From contig NC_030388.2 in the NCBI RefSeq assembly GCF_001625215.2, positions 23,114,558 to 23,178,557 on the forward strand: DNA of 64,000 bases. Direction: 5' to 3'. The notes below the pieces were generated by a model, which was not told the DNA's origin, made no database searches, and saw only the letters and a program-made list of their open reading frames with translations. Numbering within the stretch: position 1 is the first letter of the stretch; each line of letters starts with the position of its first letter. This document shows, piece by piece, positions 46,209 to 58,909 of this stretch. Origin of the DNA: Daucus carota subsp. sativus. Its lineage: Eukaryota > Streptophyta > Magnoliopsida > Apiales > Apiaceae. The position numbers and the translations under genes were made by a program.

Positions 46209-46608
46209 GCTTCACATCAAGTCATTAGTCTCGAAAGGATACATTCAGTTGTCTAGAGCCCCTTGTTCAAAAGCATGCCAAGTAGTAACAAAAACAGAAT
46301 ATGGCAGCAGGTGGATAATCTCTATAGGGATTTGTTGGAAGAATCAGAAACTGATCATGATGAAGTTGTGGAGGCGAATAAGAGTAATAGTCTAAGTAAG
46401 AGCATCCTGAAGGACTGGAATGTATCTCATAGAAGTAATGCAGATCAGAGTCTCGTAAAACTACAGCACAAGTGAGAGTGAAAGAAGAGAAAAAGATTGC
46501 AAAGAGAAGGGGATGTATATCAGCGGAAAAGATTAAAGAACTAGAGATGGTGGATGCTTATGATGATGATCATATTATAGACATAGAAGAAGCTCCAAGT
46601 TTTATTTG
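46209..46608 (+). other. Unrecognised ORF pair, possibly a gene fragment
   Basis: 46263-46475 reads SSNKNRIWQQVDNLYRDLLEESETDHDEV... and a following frame reads KEEKKIAKRRGCISAEKIKELEMVDAYDDDHIID, ending in SFI and a stop near 46606. The acidic/basic composition looks protein-like, but I do not recognise it and the joint between the parts is unresolved. It could be another captured or duplicated gene piece beside the MED14 fragment. Confidence 0.35.
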
Positions 46609-48817
46609 ATTGATCCTCCAAGCTATAGAATTACTGTAATGTTTAACTTTGGTGTGTCTGCTTATCATCATCTTCTCACAAGTTCCTAGATTTCATAATG
46701 AGTACTCTGTAGATCAACCTGATAAATCACAAGAAAAATCTCTACTTCATATTTTCAAGATGATAAGTTCAACACGGACAAAGATTGATGAACTTGAGCT
46801 GAGCATTTCATTTGAGAACCAACTATATAATATAAGCTTGTAAACATAAAATAGGACATAATTTCGTTAATAATAATAAGAAGAAGGTATCCTATCCTTT
46901 TCATTTCCAACCTTCTAATCTCAGAATTATGTGTTTTAAAAGTCCTTTTCTTATATATGAGTATCGCATGTTGGCATGTATCTGAACACAGGAATCAGTG
47001 AATCACACCAGGTAAGACAAAAATTGACATGCAGATGAAAGGATAAGATTTAGACCTGCACTGTGCACATATCATCGTAAATAGCATGGAGTAAGATAGT
47101 AAGGATTGGAACACACAACCTCTCTAACAATGTCAATTGTGTCCTCTACCCACAAGATTTTCCTATCGTAGCTCGAAGAAGATAAGCTTCGTATATAGTT
47201 AACATATAGTGAAAAACAAAATATTTGTGCAACTCTGTTTATTCATTTGAATGTCTTCAATCTTCAGTTGTCTAAAAAAGAATCAACACAATCGTTTTAG
47301 TTTTGAAAAATTAGTCTTTCATTTTGCGTTTTTTGCGCTGTTTGCTTCAGTGAAGTTGCAATTTGGCATCATACAACTTCTCAAAATCTTGCCATTATGA
47401 CCACTTGGCATCACAGATTTAGTAGGGATAATCTCATAATTAGCTTGTGTTGATTGATGTCATAATCTTCTCCTAGCATAAGGCCACAATATAAGACTCG
47501 TTTTTTGGCATACATATGATCGGATTTCATCTTACAATCTAGATGTTCCAAGTTGGGGAACGTGATCATTCACTGTACATGGTTTTGTTATTGTTTCGCG
47601 CAAGCCTGAACCTTAGAAAGAAGGTGAGAGACCAGACACCTTGTCGATAACGGGGACTGTAAAGTCATGCATGTATCATCCTATCATAACTCTAAGAAAA
47701 TGAACTTCGTATATATGTTCAAGATCCTTTAGACATGCTTAGAATGCATCTTTATATCTATCAGGGTTTCAAACTCCATCGTTTAGTTTAATATCTATCA
47801 GGATTTAGATATAGAGAGAGAAAAGGAACAAGTAGCGTCGTAAAATGATCGGGGCGATACTAGGTACCTCTGCTCAAGTATCGGATCATATATTGTTAGC
47901 TTATCCAGATTTGGGTCTGTGATCATTTTATACAGATATAAACCCATCCCAGGTAATTCAGATCCGCATCTGAACCGAATATGATCCAGTATCGTATTTT
48001 TATTTTTTAACTGAGTAGTTAATGATCCATCGAATATGAGCCGGATATGATCCACTAATATTAAATATCATTATTATTTCAATTATGCAAATAATTATCA
48101 TTTTGTCCACATGCTGCTCGCTCAATTAAGAAGAGGAAACCAACAGAGCCAAACCAAGATAAAGAGGTTAAATATGTTGATGAATTAATCAAAAGAAAAG
48201 ACGGTGAGGTAGGAAAGACGAAGTAGTTTAAACTGGAAACATCTCGCAATTGATATATAACTATATAATATGTTTTTTTAACCAACAACCGAGAGAAATA
48301 GGTTTAAAAAATTGTTTCCGACAAATAAGACATATACTTTTCACATAAATATGTTAACGAGAAGGAAGTGTTATACTTCAAACACAAAGCAAATGCAGTT
48401 AAATAACAAGTCAAGGGAAGAACATTGCAAAATATAGATTAGCCGGGTATAATAGTAAACAAACCTAAAAATAGTACGCTCCTAATACTCTGAAAAAGAT
48501 AGCAATAGCTCTTACGTGAACAACAATCTGAAATTCTACTTCAAAACTTGAAACCAACACTCCAACAGTTTCACCGATTGAGAACTGGCCTCCCTAAGAA
48601 TCCAGATTATAAGAAATGTTGCCACAATTTTTGAATCATATATCTCTTCATCACCTTTTCTAACTATATTCAAATATCTTCTATCAAAAGATGTCTCGTT
48701 CAGTGCCGATACGAGGTCATATATAATATTTTATAAAAATAATTAATCGATTTATGCTAACTCTTTGAATGATTATATCAAAATCAACTCTAAAATTGTT
48801 TTTATATTAGTAACTTT

Positions 48818-49110
48818 TTCAATACCAAAATGATAACACACAAAATAAAATTTAATATTCATATTTTATGTAATTTTTTACCGTTTCATAATATAAATAA
48901 GTCATGTTCACATTCATTAGAATGTTCAATACTAAAATGATAACACATAAAACAATATTTTAATAATCATATTATGTAATTTTTTTACTGTTGCACAACA
49001 TATAAGTCATGTCAACCTTGATTATAATGTTCAATACCAAAATGACAACACAAAAGAATTTAATATTCAGATTATATAATTTTTTTACCGTTGCACAACA
49101 TTATCGATAA
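48818..49110. repeat. Tandem repeat, about 106-bp unit, nearly three copies
   Basis: Units begin ttcaata(c/t)(c/t)aaaatga at 48818, 48925 and 49030. Each continues with AT-rich sequence containing tttttac(c/t)gtt and, in the first two, ataagtcatgt. Similarity is high but not exact. Confidence 0.8.
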
Positions 49111-49502
49111 TATTAGTAGTTTCATCTTTTTTCTCAAAATTTTAATAAAATAAATACTCTTTTGGAAAAATGGATCTCTCGTAATCATCAAGACATGACA
49201 TTTCTTGTTGTTCAAGTCTCCTTTTCATCAAACCTACGAGCTATTATTTTATCAATATGCTCAAACTTGACAAATAGTTTTGCATAACTTAGTACAATCA
49301 GCTCTCGTCCCTCTCCAAACGAAAAATCCCCTTTAACTGTAAACCCTGAGGCATATCTTACAGCAAAATTGTCGTCAATCATACCAATAATCTCTCATAC
49401 AATATATCTATTATCCTCTGATAAAGATATTAAACACAATCAATTCTTTATCACTAAAACACATTTAATTTAAAGATATGTATACACCAATATTCAATTA
49501 TG

Positions 49503-49548
49503 AGGTCTTTAACACCCATGTCCAGAGGTCTTTAACACCCATGTCCAG
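49503..49548. repeat. Perfect 23-bp tandem duplication
   Basis: The 23 bases at 49503-49525 (aggtctttaacacc...) are repeated exactly at 49526-49548. Confidence 0.95.
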
Positions 49549-49689
49549 AGTTTTCAAGGGTGAATTTAGGATGTAAATGAAATGAAATGTAACATGTTCG
49601 GCATTTGTTTCCGAGTTAAAAAAAAAACATATAAAGTGAAACAACATTAATTCCTGAATTAACAGAAATTCAGTCCCGACCCAAATTCC

Positions 49690-51818
49690 TATCATGCCTC
49701 GTTAGTCTATCTTGTATAAGATCTCAAAAGCATCTTTTACTTCATCAACTGTTCTTATACAATCCAGATATAAAGAAACTACACCTCGCTACATCAAGTC
49801 TAAGGTAAGATGCATGCCACTTTTTTCGAAAGAAATAAGACTAAATAATATTTATTTCCAACATCAACACAAGATGCTACAATTAATAAATGAGGAACCT
49901 CACCTTGAACTTTAGCATGTAAAATGACTTATCACTAACAATAGCGACCTACTCTCAGCCAGTAAACATTCCGAAAAAAATAAATAGTTTTCAACAGGAA
50001 AGTCAGGGACAGAATGAATAGTTTCAGCAATTAGCAGATAAAACAGGTTTTAACAAGTGCTAGAAGGTGTTTGATGAATACTTTAACTATGACATTAATT
50101 GTTTGAATCAACCTGCCCGCAGCCCAATCATAGGAACAAATAAATTCTTTTGAGCAAATTTTCAATAAGGTTCCACCATATATACGCTCAGCAGAAAATG
50201 ATGGCTTGATGCTTTTTTTTCCTGTGAAATATATAACATTATTACAAATATATAGATCATGTGATACGCAATCATGTCATTTAGGATGAAGTTTTCTTTT
50301 AAAAAATTTAGACTCAAATGCAAATAGTCATCATATATTGGATAATGTTTGATGAGGAAAGTTTGAAGAACAAGAGGCAAAACAGACGAGAAGAAATGAG
50401 TTGTATAACTATAAAAAAGAGCTGCACGTCAGGATAACTTCAGCTGGCAATAATGATACTTTCTCCAACATGCAACTAAACAAGGTTTCAGAGCTAATTT
50501 CTCTCTATGTCATACATATTATTTTTATCTTAAAATCGATATAACAAATATACATCAGGCCGAGGGATGATATCAGAGTCTGTCTACGCACAAATGAGTA
50601 TTTGGCAGAAGGGTAAGAAGAATATATGAAGTTACAAACCTGGAAATCTTTACGACATATTTTGATTCTCGATGCAGTTTCCCTAGCAGCATATTCTCCA
50701 GCAGGTGACCAAACAATCTGCAGTGCTGAACCGGAAAACTTAATTTCCCATGCCAAGTCTGTACATATATGGTATTTACCATTTCCAAATACAGCAAATT
50801 GCCCATTGGGATTACGCTTTAAGCTCTTGGAGGAAATATAGTATCATGCCGTTACATAGTTGTGAATAAGTGGTCTGTATCTATGATCTTTAAAATTATT
50901 ATTACGGTCAAGCATTTTACATATAAAGTTTTCTTATATGCATATATATAATATAATGCAACAGGCAAATACCAACCAAAGAAAAATGAAATCCAATCCA
51001 AAAACAAAATATGGGTAACTGACTTTAACAAATTAAAAAGAACATATTCAAAATAAATTTTATCTGACACGGGAAGACTACGATACCTTAGTTATGAGTA
51101 CTGAATACACAATTTATTTATTATTAGACGACCTTGTGAATGAGTATACAAGGATTATATATCAGCAGAGGATAAGTACACAAGGATTATATATCAGCAG
51201 AGGATGAGTACACAAATCAATCTGTACAGAAGATTTTATATAATCCTTGTATCACAAGGATAAGAAATTAAGAAGTGTCGCATAAATTAGACATATGAAC
51301 TTTACCCGTAACGAAAGAATATGAAATAGATGTTAAGCATTGGATTGATGACAGCAAATGAAGATTATGATCGATATGAAAAGAGGATTCACCAAGTTCA
51401 CATGTAATGAATCTAATGATTCAATATTTTTTCTGTAACTATCTCGATCAATTCTCAGGACTTGTTGATGAACATCTTACAAACTATATATACAAGGACC
51501 AACTCACTTGTGTATAGAAATCACAGGTGCCCAACTCCTTAATTGCCAAAGGCAAACTCTCTCCATCAGAAACCTTAAAAGAAAGATGGAAAAGCTTGAA
51601 ATTTTAATAGGGTGCCTCGTTGAGATATGTACTACAACAGCAAAATTGATCCACTAGGAAATGAGGAGACCTCATGATCTGATTCCACACTAATGTCAGC
51701 AGTTTGGATCTTCTTATGTTTTATCCATACAACTTTTCCGCTGATGTCCATACTAGCTGCAGGCTCTTCTCGTCCAATTTTCACCATCACAATCCCCTCA
51801 GCAAAACCAATAACAACC
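49690..51818 (-). pseudogene. Coatomer subunit beta' (COPB2) pseudogene, middle exons
   Basis: Minus-strand exons in order: GFAEGIVMVKIGREEPAASM...SGKVVWIKH (from 51818), VSDGESLPLAIKELGTCDFY (about 51575-51510), LKRNPNGQFAVF...KYHICTDLAWE...GSALQIVWSPAGEYAARE (about 50840-50636), SIKPSFSAERIYGGTLLK joined to FICSYDWAAGRLIQTI (about 50215-50085), AIVSDKSFYMLKFK (about 49960-49910) and VDEVKDAFEILYKID-stop-GIWVG (about 49760-49690). This is the region after the WD repeats of plant beta'-COP, part of the COPI vesicle coat. Introns are retained, so it arose by DNA duplication, not retroposition. A deletion near 49970 and a stop near 49707 show decay, and both gene ends are missing. Confidence 0.82.
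51144..51207. repeat. 32-bp tandem duplication
   Basis: Two adjacent 32-bp units (gtatacaaggattatatatc... and gtacacaaggattatatatc...) starting at 51144 and 51176, differing at only a few positions. They lie in an intron of the coatomer pseudogene. Confidence 0.9.
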
Positions 51819-52310
51819 CTGTGGAAGAAGAGTAACACAGAGATATTGGTTCGCTTCTGACAGAAATCAGTTTGACACACTCAAACTTGTCAGGCAAGAG
51901 AACTGAATATTTTTTTTAATATCACAATCAAGAAAACCACACAGATCAAATCAACTCTAAACTTCAATCTATCACCTCAAGAATTGACTTTTCTACAAGG
52001 CTCTCGGAGGAGATGTTGGTTGATAATGCAATATTTGAGGTTTCAAGTAGAGTAATAATCTAGAACTGCAATAATATTGTTAAAGCAACCTATTATCTAA
52101 CAAGTGATCCCTCTTGTTTACATGAATTGATATTGAACTTGCAATCAGAATTGTTAACCTTGGACATGATTGAATAGTCAGACTACTTAATGTGATTATA
52201 ATGACCACCAAGAAGCAATGGTGGGTAAGTAAGAAGCAATGGTGAAGGTGGCTTTGGTACAGTATATAAAGGTAAACTTCGAAGTGGAATTGTTGTTGCT
52301 GTTGAAGTAT

Positions 52311-53297
52311 GAGTTTATTGCAAAACGCAACCAACTGGATTTCCGAAAAATCACTTTTAGGCATATATTTTATATAATTTCATTTTGCACCCTGTTGGTT
52401 CGTTTGACGCGTCACTTTGCACCCCTTCTGTTAAATTTGTCTGTTAAGGTTAAAAATCTCGGGGGTAGTTTGGGAAATTTAAAAAAATTAATTTTAAATA
52501 GATTTTATTTAATTTTTTTTGACCCACTAAACGATATTTTTTGAAAAATCTTAAACAACGAAAGTTGTAGGGAACGAAAAGATCTTTTTAAAACAGAAAA
52601 AATCAAAATTATTGGAATCTTTTTGTAATTGTTTAATAAATTACAAAAATTTAATATCTTGTAAAAAGTCGTAATGAATTCAATTAATTTTCAATTTCGA
52701 TGATTTTTTATGATTCGGAAAACACTTTCAATTGCCTATAATTTCAAATTTTATTTCGAAGCTAGAATCAATTAAAACCTATTTTAATTGAATTTAAAAC
52801 TAAAAAATGAGTTGTATACATTATTTTCAAAATATTTTGAAACATAATATGTGGAAACAACATGAACGAAAGTTATAGGCAATCGAAAGAGTCTTCTGAA
52901 TCATCAAAAATCATTAAAATCTGAAATTGATTGAATTTATCACGAATTTTTCCAAGATCTCTGATTTTCGTAATTTATTAAAAAATTACATAAAAGATTT
53001 CAATAATTTTGAATTTTATTGTTTTAAAAGGATTTTTTTCGTTCTCTACAACTTTTGTTTTTTAAGATTTTTCAAAAAATATCGTTTACAGGATCAAAAA
53101 AATTAAATAAAGTCTGGTTAAAATTAATTTTTTAAAATTTCCCAAACTACCCCCGAGACTTTTAACCTTAACAGTCAAACTTAACGGAAGAGGTGTAAAG
53201 TGACGCGCCAAACGAACCAAGAAGGTGCAAAGTGCAATTATATAAAGTATATGCCTAAAAGTGATTTTTCGGAAATTCAGTGGGTTGCGTTTTGCAT
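52311..53297. mobile_element. Foldback (long terminal inverted repeat) element, about 1 kb, inside a kinase
   Basis: The left arm (ttgcaaaacgcaacc, then atttccgaaaaatcactttt, gttggttcgtttgacgcgtc, ctcgggggtagtttgggaaa) recurs as its reverse complement in the right arm up to ggttgcgttttgcat. The arms account for most of the element. It splits kinase codons; aagtat on both sides is the likely core of the target duplication. Confidence 0.85.
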
Positions 53298-53675
53298 AAA
53301 GTATTAAGCAATTCCAGTGGTAGCCGCCACGATTTCACCAATGAAGTTGGTACAATTAATAGGATCCATCATGTTAACATTGTAAAACTTTTTGGCTTTT
53401 GCTTTGAGAGCCAAAGGTGTGCTCTAATCTATGAGTTTATGCCTAATAAATCTCTTGATAAATATATTTTGGTTGAAGGAGGAACGACCACTTTAAGTTG
53501 TGAAAAAATTTATGAGATTTCATGTGAAGTGGCCTGTGGTATTGTGTATTTACATCGAGGTTCTGACATGCAAATTTTGCACTTTGATATCAAGCCTCAT
53601 AACATTCTCCTCGACGAAAATTTCAATCCTAAAATATCTGATTTTGGTCTAGCAAAATTACGAGCTACTGATGAT

Positions 53676-53738
53676 AGTATTGTGACTATTTAGAGAGAAA
53701 AAAAAAAAAGAAAAAAAAAAGAGAAGTATTGTGACTAT
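53676..53738 (+). mobile_element. Tiny poly(A)-rich retroposed insertion with a 14-bp target duplication
   Basis: AGTATTGTGACTAT occurs at 53676-53689 and again at 53725-53738, flanking 35 bp of A-rich sequence. The undisrupted paralogue near 62374 has the site once. Perfect duplication plus an A-rich tract is the mark of target-primed reverse transcription, so this may be an extremely 5'-truncated LINE or SINE. Confidence 0.75.
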
Positions 53739-54114
53739 GACTGCTGCAAGGGGAACACTGGGATACATGGCTCCGGAGTTATTTTACAAAAATATTGGAG
53801 GTGTTTCAAACAAGGCGGATGTCTTCGGAATGTTATTGTTTGGAAATGGTGGGGCAGAGGAAGATTTTGAATCCATTTACGGCCCAAACTGGCCAATTTG
53901 ACTTCCCTTCATGGATTGATGATCAAATAAGCAAAAAGAATGAGAATAAAATTGAAGATGCTGCTGAGAATGAACAAGAGTTAGTTAGAAAGATGAGTAT
54001 TTTAGCAATGTGGTGTATACAAATGAAACCAAGTGATCGTCCTTCAATGGACAAAGTTATTGAAATGCTTGAAGGAGACACTGAGGTTTTGGTGATGCCT
54101 CCAAACTCTATGAT

Positions 54115-54247
54115 TTATTCGCGTGAGGTGCCAGTCCACAATCAAGAACTCAATCAAATATCTACCGAGTTGATAATCTAGTTATTCGCGGGAGGTGCCA
54201 GTCCACAATCAAGAACTCAATCAAATAGCTACCGAGTTGATAATCTG
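54115..54247. repeat. 67-bp tandem duplication at the pseudogene 3' end
   Basis: The kinase tail from ttattcgcg (54115) through the stop is repeated from 54182 with only a few differences. Confidence 0.9.
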
Positions 54248-54613
54248 ACAGTAAAGGTTATTCGGGGATTATATACTTGATCCTCAAGCTGATGATGTCA
54301 TTTTATTTCCTTTTTCTAGCCTATATTGAATGTACTAACTAAACTGACTTATACGGTTATACTAAAAGTCAAGTGCTCAAGGATTTCAAGGAAAATAAAC
54401 AAGAGAAGTATAGTTCTGTGTAAGAGTAAATAAGCTTCTTAGCATTTCATAAATTAAGCGGGCTGTGTTATATGCATCGGATTAAACAGTATTATAGGTT
54501 TTCTTTGGCTTCATGAATTATTTCTTTTCAGCGTAGTAGTACAACAATACCATGAAACATCGTGCCATTTCTTAGATTTCTACTTGCACAATGTTACTAG
54601 CGGCACCTCATTA
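54248..54613. other. Spacer between convergent kinase genes
   Basis: AT-rich; nothing recognised. Confidence 0.4.
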
Positions 54614-57036
54614 TCAATCTGCTTCAGAAATAGCTTCAAGCGTGTTGCTGAATGTGGAAACATTTCCTGCAGTGGAAGAGCCAAACGGATTAGGAGGCAT
54701 GGCTGGGCAATATTCTTCTTGGAGCATTTGAATCACATGTTTCATGGAAGGCCGGTCAGCTGGATGCCAATTTATGCACCAAAGTCCGACAATTGTTAGC
54801 TTTTTTGCTATTTCACTATTTACTTCTTCCCGAATCTGAGTTGTCGTTTCCCTGCGGTTATCAAGCTGGTGGAAAACCCATTCTGGAAAATATGCTTCAC
54901 TGCTGTTTTCTGTTCCTACTAAAGTATTATCCCTTGCTCCAACCATTTCAAGTAGCAACATACCGAAGCTATAAACATCCGATTTGGATGACACTTTCCC
55001 GAAGTTTCTGGAAAATACTTCTGGTGCAATATAGCCTATTGTGCCCCTAGCCATAGTCATGGAGACCATACTTTTTCCTTTGGTGCACAACTTTGCTAAA
55101 CCAAAATCTGAGATTTTTGGATTAAAATTCCGGTCCAACAAGATGTTCTGAGGTTTAATGTCGAAATGGAGGATTGGCTGGGCACAACCTTGATGAAGAT
55201 ACTCAATTCCTTTGGCTATGCCTAAAGCAATATCTTGCATCTTTTCCCATCCCAGGAATCTTTTATTCTGTTTTCCCCTCGAGTAGACATACTTTTCGAG
55301 TGAATTGTTGGGTAAATACTCATAAACAAGAGCTCTTCTGTTTCTGTCAGCACAGTATCCCACAAGACGAACCACATTGACATGGTGGACTAGGCCAATT
55401 GTCCTAACTTCATTAATAAAATCTTCTCCATTTCCTTTGGCATCAACCTTATCATTTAGGACCTTAACTGCAACAACAACATCATTTGAAAGTTGTCCCT
55501 TGAACACCGATCCATAACCTCCCTCCCCTATTTTGACTTTGAATTGATTGCTCATCTTTTTAATATCCGCATAAGAGTGCCTTGAGGGTTTAAGAGCTCT
55601 GTAGTCCTTCAAAAACATTTCAATCTTCAACTCGTATCTTTTGTTTCGTTTGTATGACTTGGTAGAAAAATACAGTGCTGCAAAAGTAAACAAAATGAAG
55701 AAGATACCTCCAACTATACCTACAAATGATGAGAGGTTAGTATATGTCTATGATGAAACCAAATAGAACTTCTAAATCATCAACGGCCTGTTTAATATAA
55801 CTCCCAATTTATTTTCTTAGCTCAAAAACTTAAAAATTACTCTGTTTACTAATTAACCGATATAGCATTTTTTGTGACTATTATAAAAAAAGTAAAAAAT
55901 TACACATCAAATATGTATTCTTGTTCCAAGAAAAATAAAAGGTTGGGGAAAAGCTTTGCGGGATCTCACACACCTGTTTTTGGAAGTTCATGTGACGCAG
56001 GACCTCGACCTGCAAAATAAGAAGAGGCCGATCAATAATGATTACTTCTGAAAATCTTTAAATTAAAGAAAATATTATGATAGTTAACAGTTAACACCTA
56101 ACAGGAAGTTCCACACAATTCTAATAAATTGCTCTAAGCATCACATAACAGAATTGATCATACTTGACTAGTTACTGTTATAATTATTTGGTAAGGTAAA
56201 ATTAAGAGGACTATATGTATACCTTTGGGGTAGCACTGGGTGACGATGGTACTGTTTTGTTTGAATTTGCAATACTGTCCTTTGGCTTCGCAGTGGCCAC
56301 AATCAGGTTCGGACCAAGTCAGTTCTGTGACGGTGGTGGAGTCATCAGAAATGTTGTACATCTTGGTGCATGATGTTAAGGGGGAATCCACAGTTCCATA
56401 GTCAGAATTGACGACAAAGACTCGATGACCATGGCTACTTAGAGAATCCACGGGTAATGCAACCAAAAGATCTGAAGATCTAGGAGAACTAACTAATTCA
56501 CTTGTTGATGGACACTTATAAAATGTGTACCCATGTCGAGGATCAGTTAGCTTGTTTCCTGTTGAAGTAAAAGGTTTGAAAGGATATTTGGACTGATATT
56601 TGTTATAGTTCTTGTGTGTTCTAGTACTACCGAAAAAAACACCGAATCCATCAAAGCTGAGCTGCCTTGACTTGTAGTCAATATGACTGACAGAAGCTTC
56701 GACAGGGAACGAGAGGTAGACACCGGGAAGAGAGGTGTTGACTTGGTATTCATAGGCCATAATCGGAACAAACACACCTGTCCCATATTCGTCGTCGCAG
56801 GAGAGTTGAAAGCCAGTTGGGAAGACACACTGATCCTTGTTGTTATGAAGCGCATCTCTGTCTTTCAGATGAAAAGGGAACCTGATTTCAGTTGTGCCAC
56901 ACCATGCCACATTGCACCCATCATTTTGCATCACCGAACCTCCCGGACTAGTGATCATATTACTACAAACAATTACAGCCACCAGGAACTTTACTATATG
57001 ATGATGATGAATCATTAACATGTTGGAGGAGACCAT
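54614..57036 (-). CDS. LRK10-like receptor-like protein kinase (class II)
   Basis: Model: complement(join(54614..55719, 55974..56009, 56223..57036)), phase 1 introns, 651 aa. Exon 1 has a signal peptide and GUB_WAK-type ectodomain (CGTTEIRFPFHL near residue 45; NTSLPGVYLSF; CEAKGQYCKF). A 12-codon linker exon follows. Exon 3 encodes a membrane helix (about residues 274-292) and a Ser/Thr kinase with GEGGYGSVFKG, VAVKVL, HFDIKPQNILL, DFGLAKL and GTIGYIAPE; all key residues are present. The kinase exon is 1106 bp, the same as in the gene at 3129-5568, its closest relative here. Predicted plasma-membrane signalling receptor, possibly in pathogen or wall sensing as known for the LRK10L/Lr10 family. 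Confidence 0.9.
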
Positions 57037-58504
57037 TATTTCGGATGAGTATCTTTAAGTTTCCTTAGTACTTTTTTTTTTGAGAATGAAGTTTCCTCAG
57101 TACGTGTTTCTCCAATTTTGTTTTAAGTTTCCTCTACTTGTTTCTTATACTAGCCATCAAATTTTGGGGTTTTCTCGGTGAATACCAAGTCCTAAATAAT
57201 TTTTACAAAAATATTATTATTTTTAAAAATATTTTGTAAAAATACAAAATTTTGGAAATATTTATACAAATATAGTGTGCAACCCGTTGTAATCACATGA
57301 AAACTATGCTTATAACCAGATGCAACCATACTTGCAACTCCAACGGGTCAACTAACTAAAATAGGATCTAGTTGCAAATTGTATTTTTACAAATATTTTC
57401 TAAATAATTACTCCTTCCATCCCCATCAATTGTTTATTGGGGTACGGAGGCTCGGCACGCATTCTAATGCTCTCATAAAATATAGTCTGATAAATTATTT
57501 TAAACATTTTTTTTTCTTCTGAATAAAACTTTACTATCCAAACTTTTATAAAAATAAGGAAAATTCAAAAAAAATAAATTAAGGAACTATGTTTTAAATG
57601 TCCTTAAAATGCGTGTCGAGCACTGCAAAAAAAGTGTGAAGAAATGAGAGAGACATGGGGAGTAATATTTTAGCAAATATTTTCAAAAGCTAGTAACATC
57701 ACAAAAAAATTAGAAAAAATGTTAGTTTTGGACTTTCGATAATTCCTTAAAACTTCACGTATTCCAAATGAAAAATGCTTAGTACCCAAAATTTGTTTTC
57801 AAATTTTTTTCCCAAATCTATGTGGCAATGTGTGATTGGCTACACTCATACCTATAAATAATAGGATCCCTGTACGCACATAAACCACCCAACTAAAATT
57901 CGACACATGTCTGCCACGACATTTAGAAAAAGAATTTGGGGACAAATTTTAGATTTCTAGAATTACTCATTAGTAGCTTATGATTTAACTCACACTAATA
58001 ATAATACAACCTCCTTACCAAAAAAAAAAAAAAAATACAACCTAACCTCGAATAATCAATTAAATTAATTATCTATTTGCCACACTATTTGGGAGGGATG
58101 TTTGGAAACAGGGGTTTGGGTACACTGAGTCAACCCGAACCAATTTTTTCGAATAAAAAATTACCCAACCCAAACCCGATCCGAAATATAAAATTTCCGA
58201 TCCTAATTGATATTTTCTCAGAGTCGGGTTTGGGTTGTGTCACCCCAACCCTGACCCCTACTACACTCCGCCAATGGGTGTGGAGCCTTCCACTATGAAG
58301 AAACATTTGCTTGTTGATTGGTCACACTGGTGCTATGATCAATTTTTGTGGAAAATGAGAATCTTGAACCGAGTCAGTGACCCCCCTTATGGCCCAGATT
58401 GTGGAATCTCTCGCTAAAAAGAATCATTGACTTGTCAATGACCTCCTTCTAGTGCTATCTATTGTCTGTGGCCACTTTTGCACTTCAAACTCCACCCAAA
58501 AACT
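57037..58504. other. Intergenic, AT-rich
   Basis: No gene. 57190-57420 has inverted aaaaatatt/aaaaatac ends around a gcaacccgttg core and may be an old MITE. 58.1-58.3 kb has repeated cccaaccc/gggttt motifs reminiscent of transposon ends. Confidence 0.35.
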
Positions 58505-58739
58505 GGGCGTTTGTTTAACATTTATAAGTACAGTTTCTGAGATTATAAGTTCAGAGCATTTGTTGTTTGTATAATAAGTCAAGAAGTATTTATAAAATTT
58601 AGAAATGCTAATTTTTGTTTCGGAATTTCTACTTATTTTCAAACACTTTAATAATTTATAAGTCTTATTTTGCTTCTAACTTCTATTCCACTTATTTATT
58701 TTAATCAAAAAACATTTATTTTAAGTTCACCAAACGGCC
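58505..58739. mobile_element. Foldback MITE, third member of the GGCCGTTTGG family
   Basis: Begins gggcgtttgtttaacattta and ends aagttcaccaaacggcc, an imperfect inverted repeat with the same ttataagt and acttatt interior motifs as the copies at 32.2 and 42.7 kb. Confidence 0.6.
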
Positions 58740-58909
58740 TCAACGTCTGATGTGCACCAACGACTTTAATTTCCGGCACCTTAAGCAATACGTTACTCTG
58801 TATCTCATTATTTATATAATTGTTTATAGTTATTCTAAAAGCTAACGAAAAAAGATAGACTAATAAAATATTCTAGCATATTATTTATGGATAACTTGAA
58901 TAAAATATA

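Larger units (their letters stand above)
46609..49680. other. Long non-coding stretch with local repeats
   Basis: No supportable gene in about 3 kb. A stretch around 47.8-48.06 kb repeats ggatatgatccactaat-like motifs and may be an old transposon. Two tandem repeats are listed separately. Confidence 0.4.
52230..54180 (+). pseudogene. LRK10-like receptor kinase pseudogene split by a foldback element
   Basis: Kinase N-lobe sequence ([21 protein letters not shown]) at about 52233-52305 is interrupted by a foldback element of about 1 kb and resumes at 53298 with KVLSNSSGSRHDFTNEVGTINRIHHVNIVKLFGF, the [11 protein letters not shown] loop and DFGLAKL. It is broken again at 53690 by a short poly(A)-rich insertion, and by deletions near 53830 (DVYSFG partly lost). 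Subdomain XI and the C-terminus follow (MKPSDRPSM, IEMLEGD). No ectodomain or membrane segment remains upstream. Class I, like the gene at 60498-62779. Non-functional. Confidence 0.9.

Noticed and set aside
49712-49915. Plus-strand 67-aa ORF
   Set aside because: The opposite strand encodes coatomer-like exon sequence; the plus ORF has no recognisable features.
49503-51207. Short tandem duplications as a possible CRISPR-like or satellite array
   Set aside because: Only two copies each with no spacers; ordinary slippage or microduplication in eukaryotic DNA.
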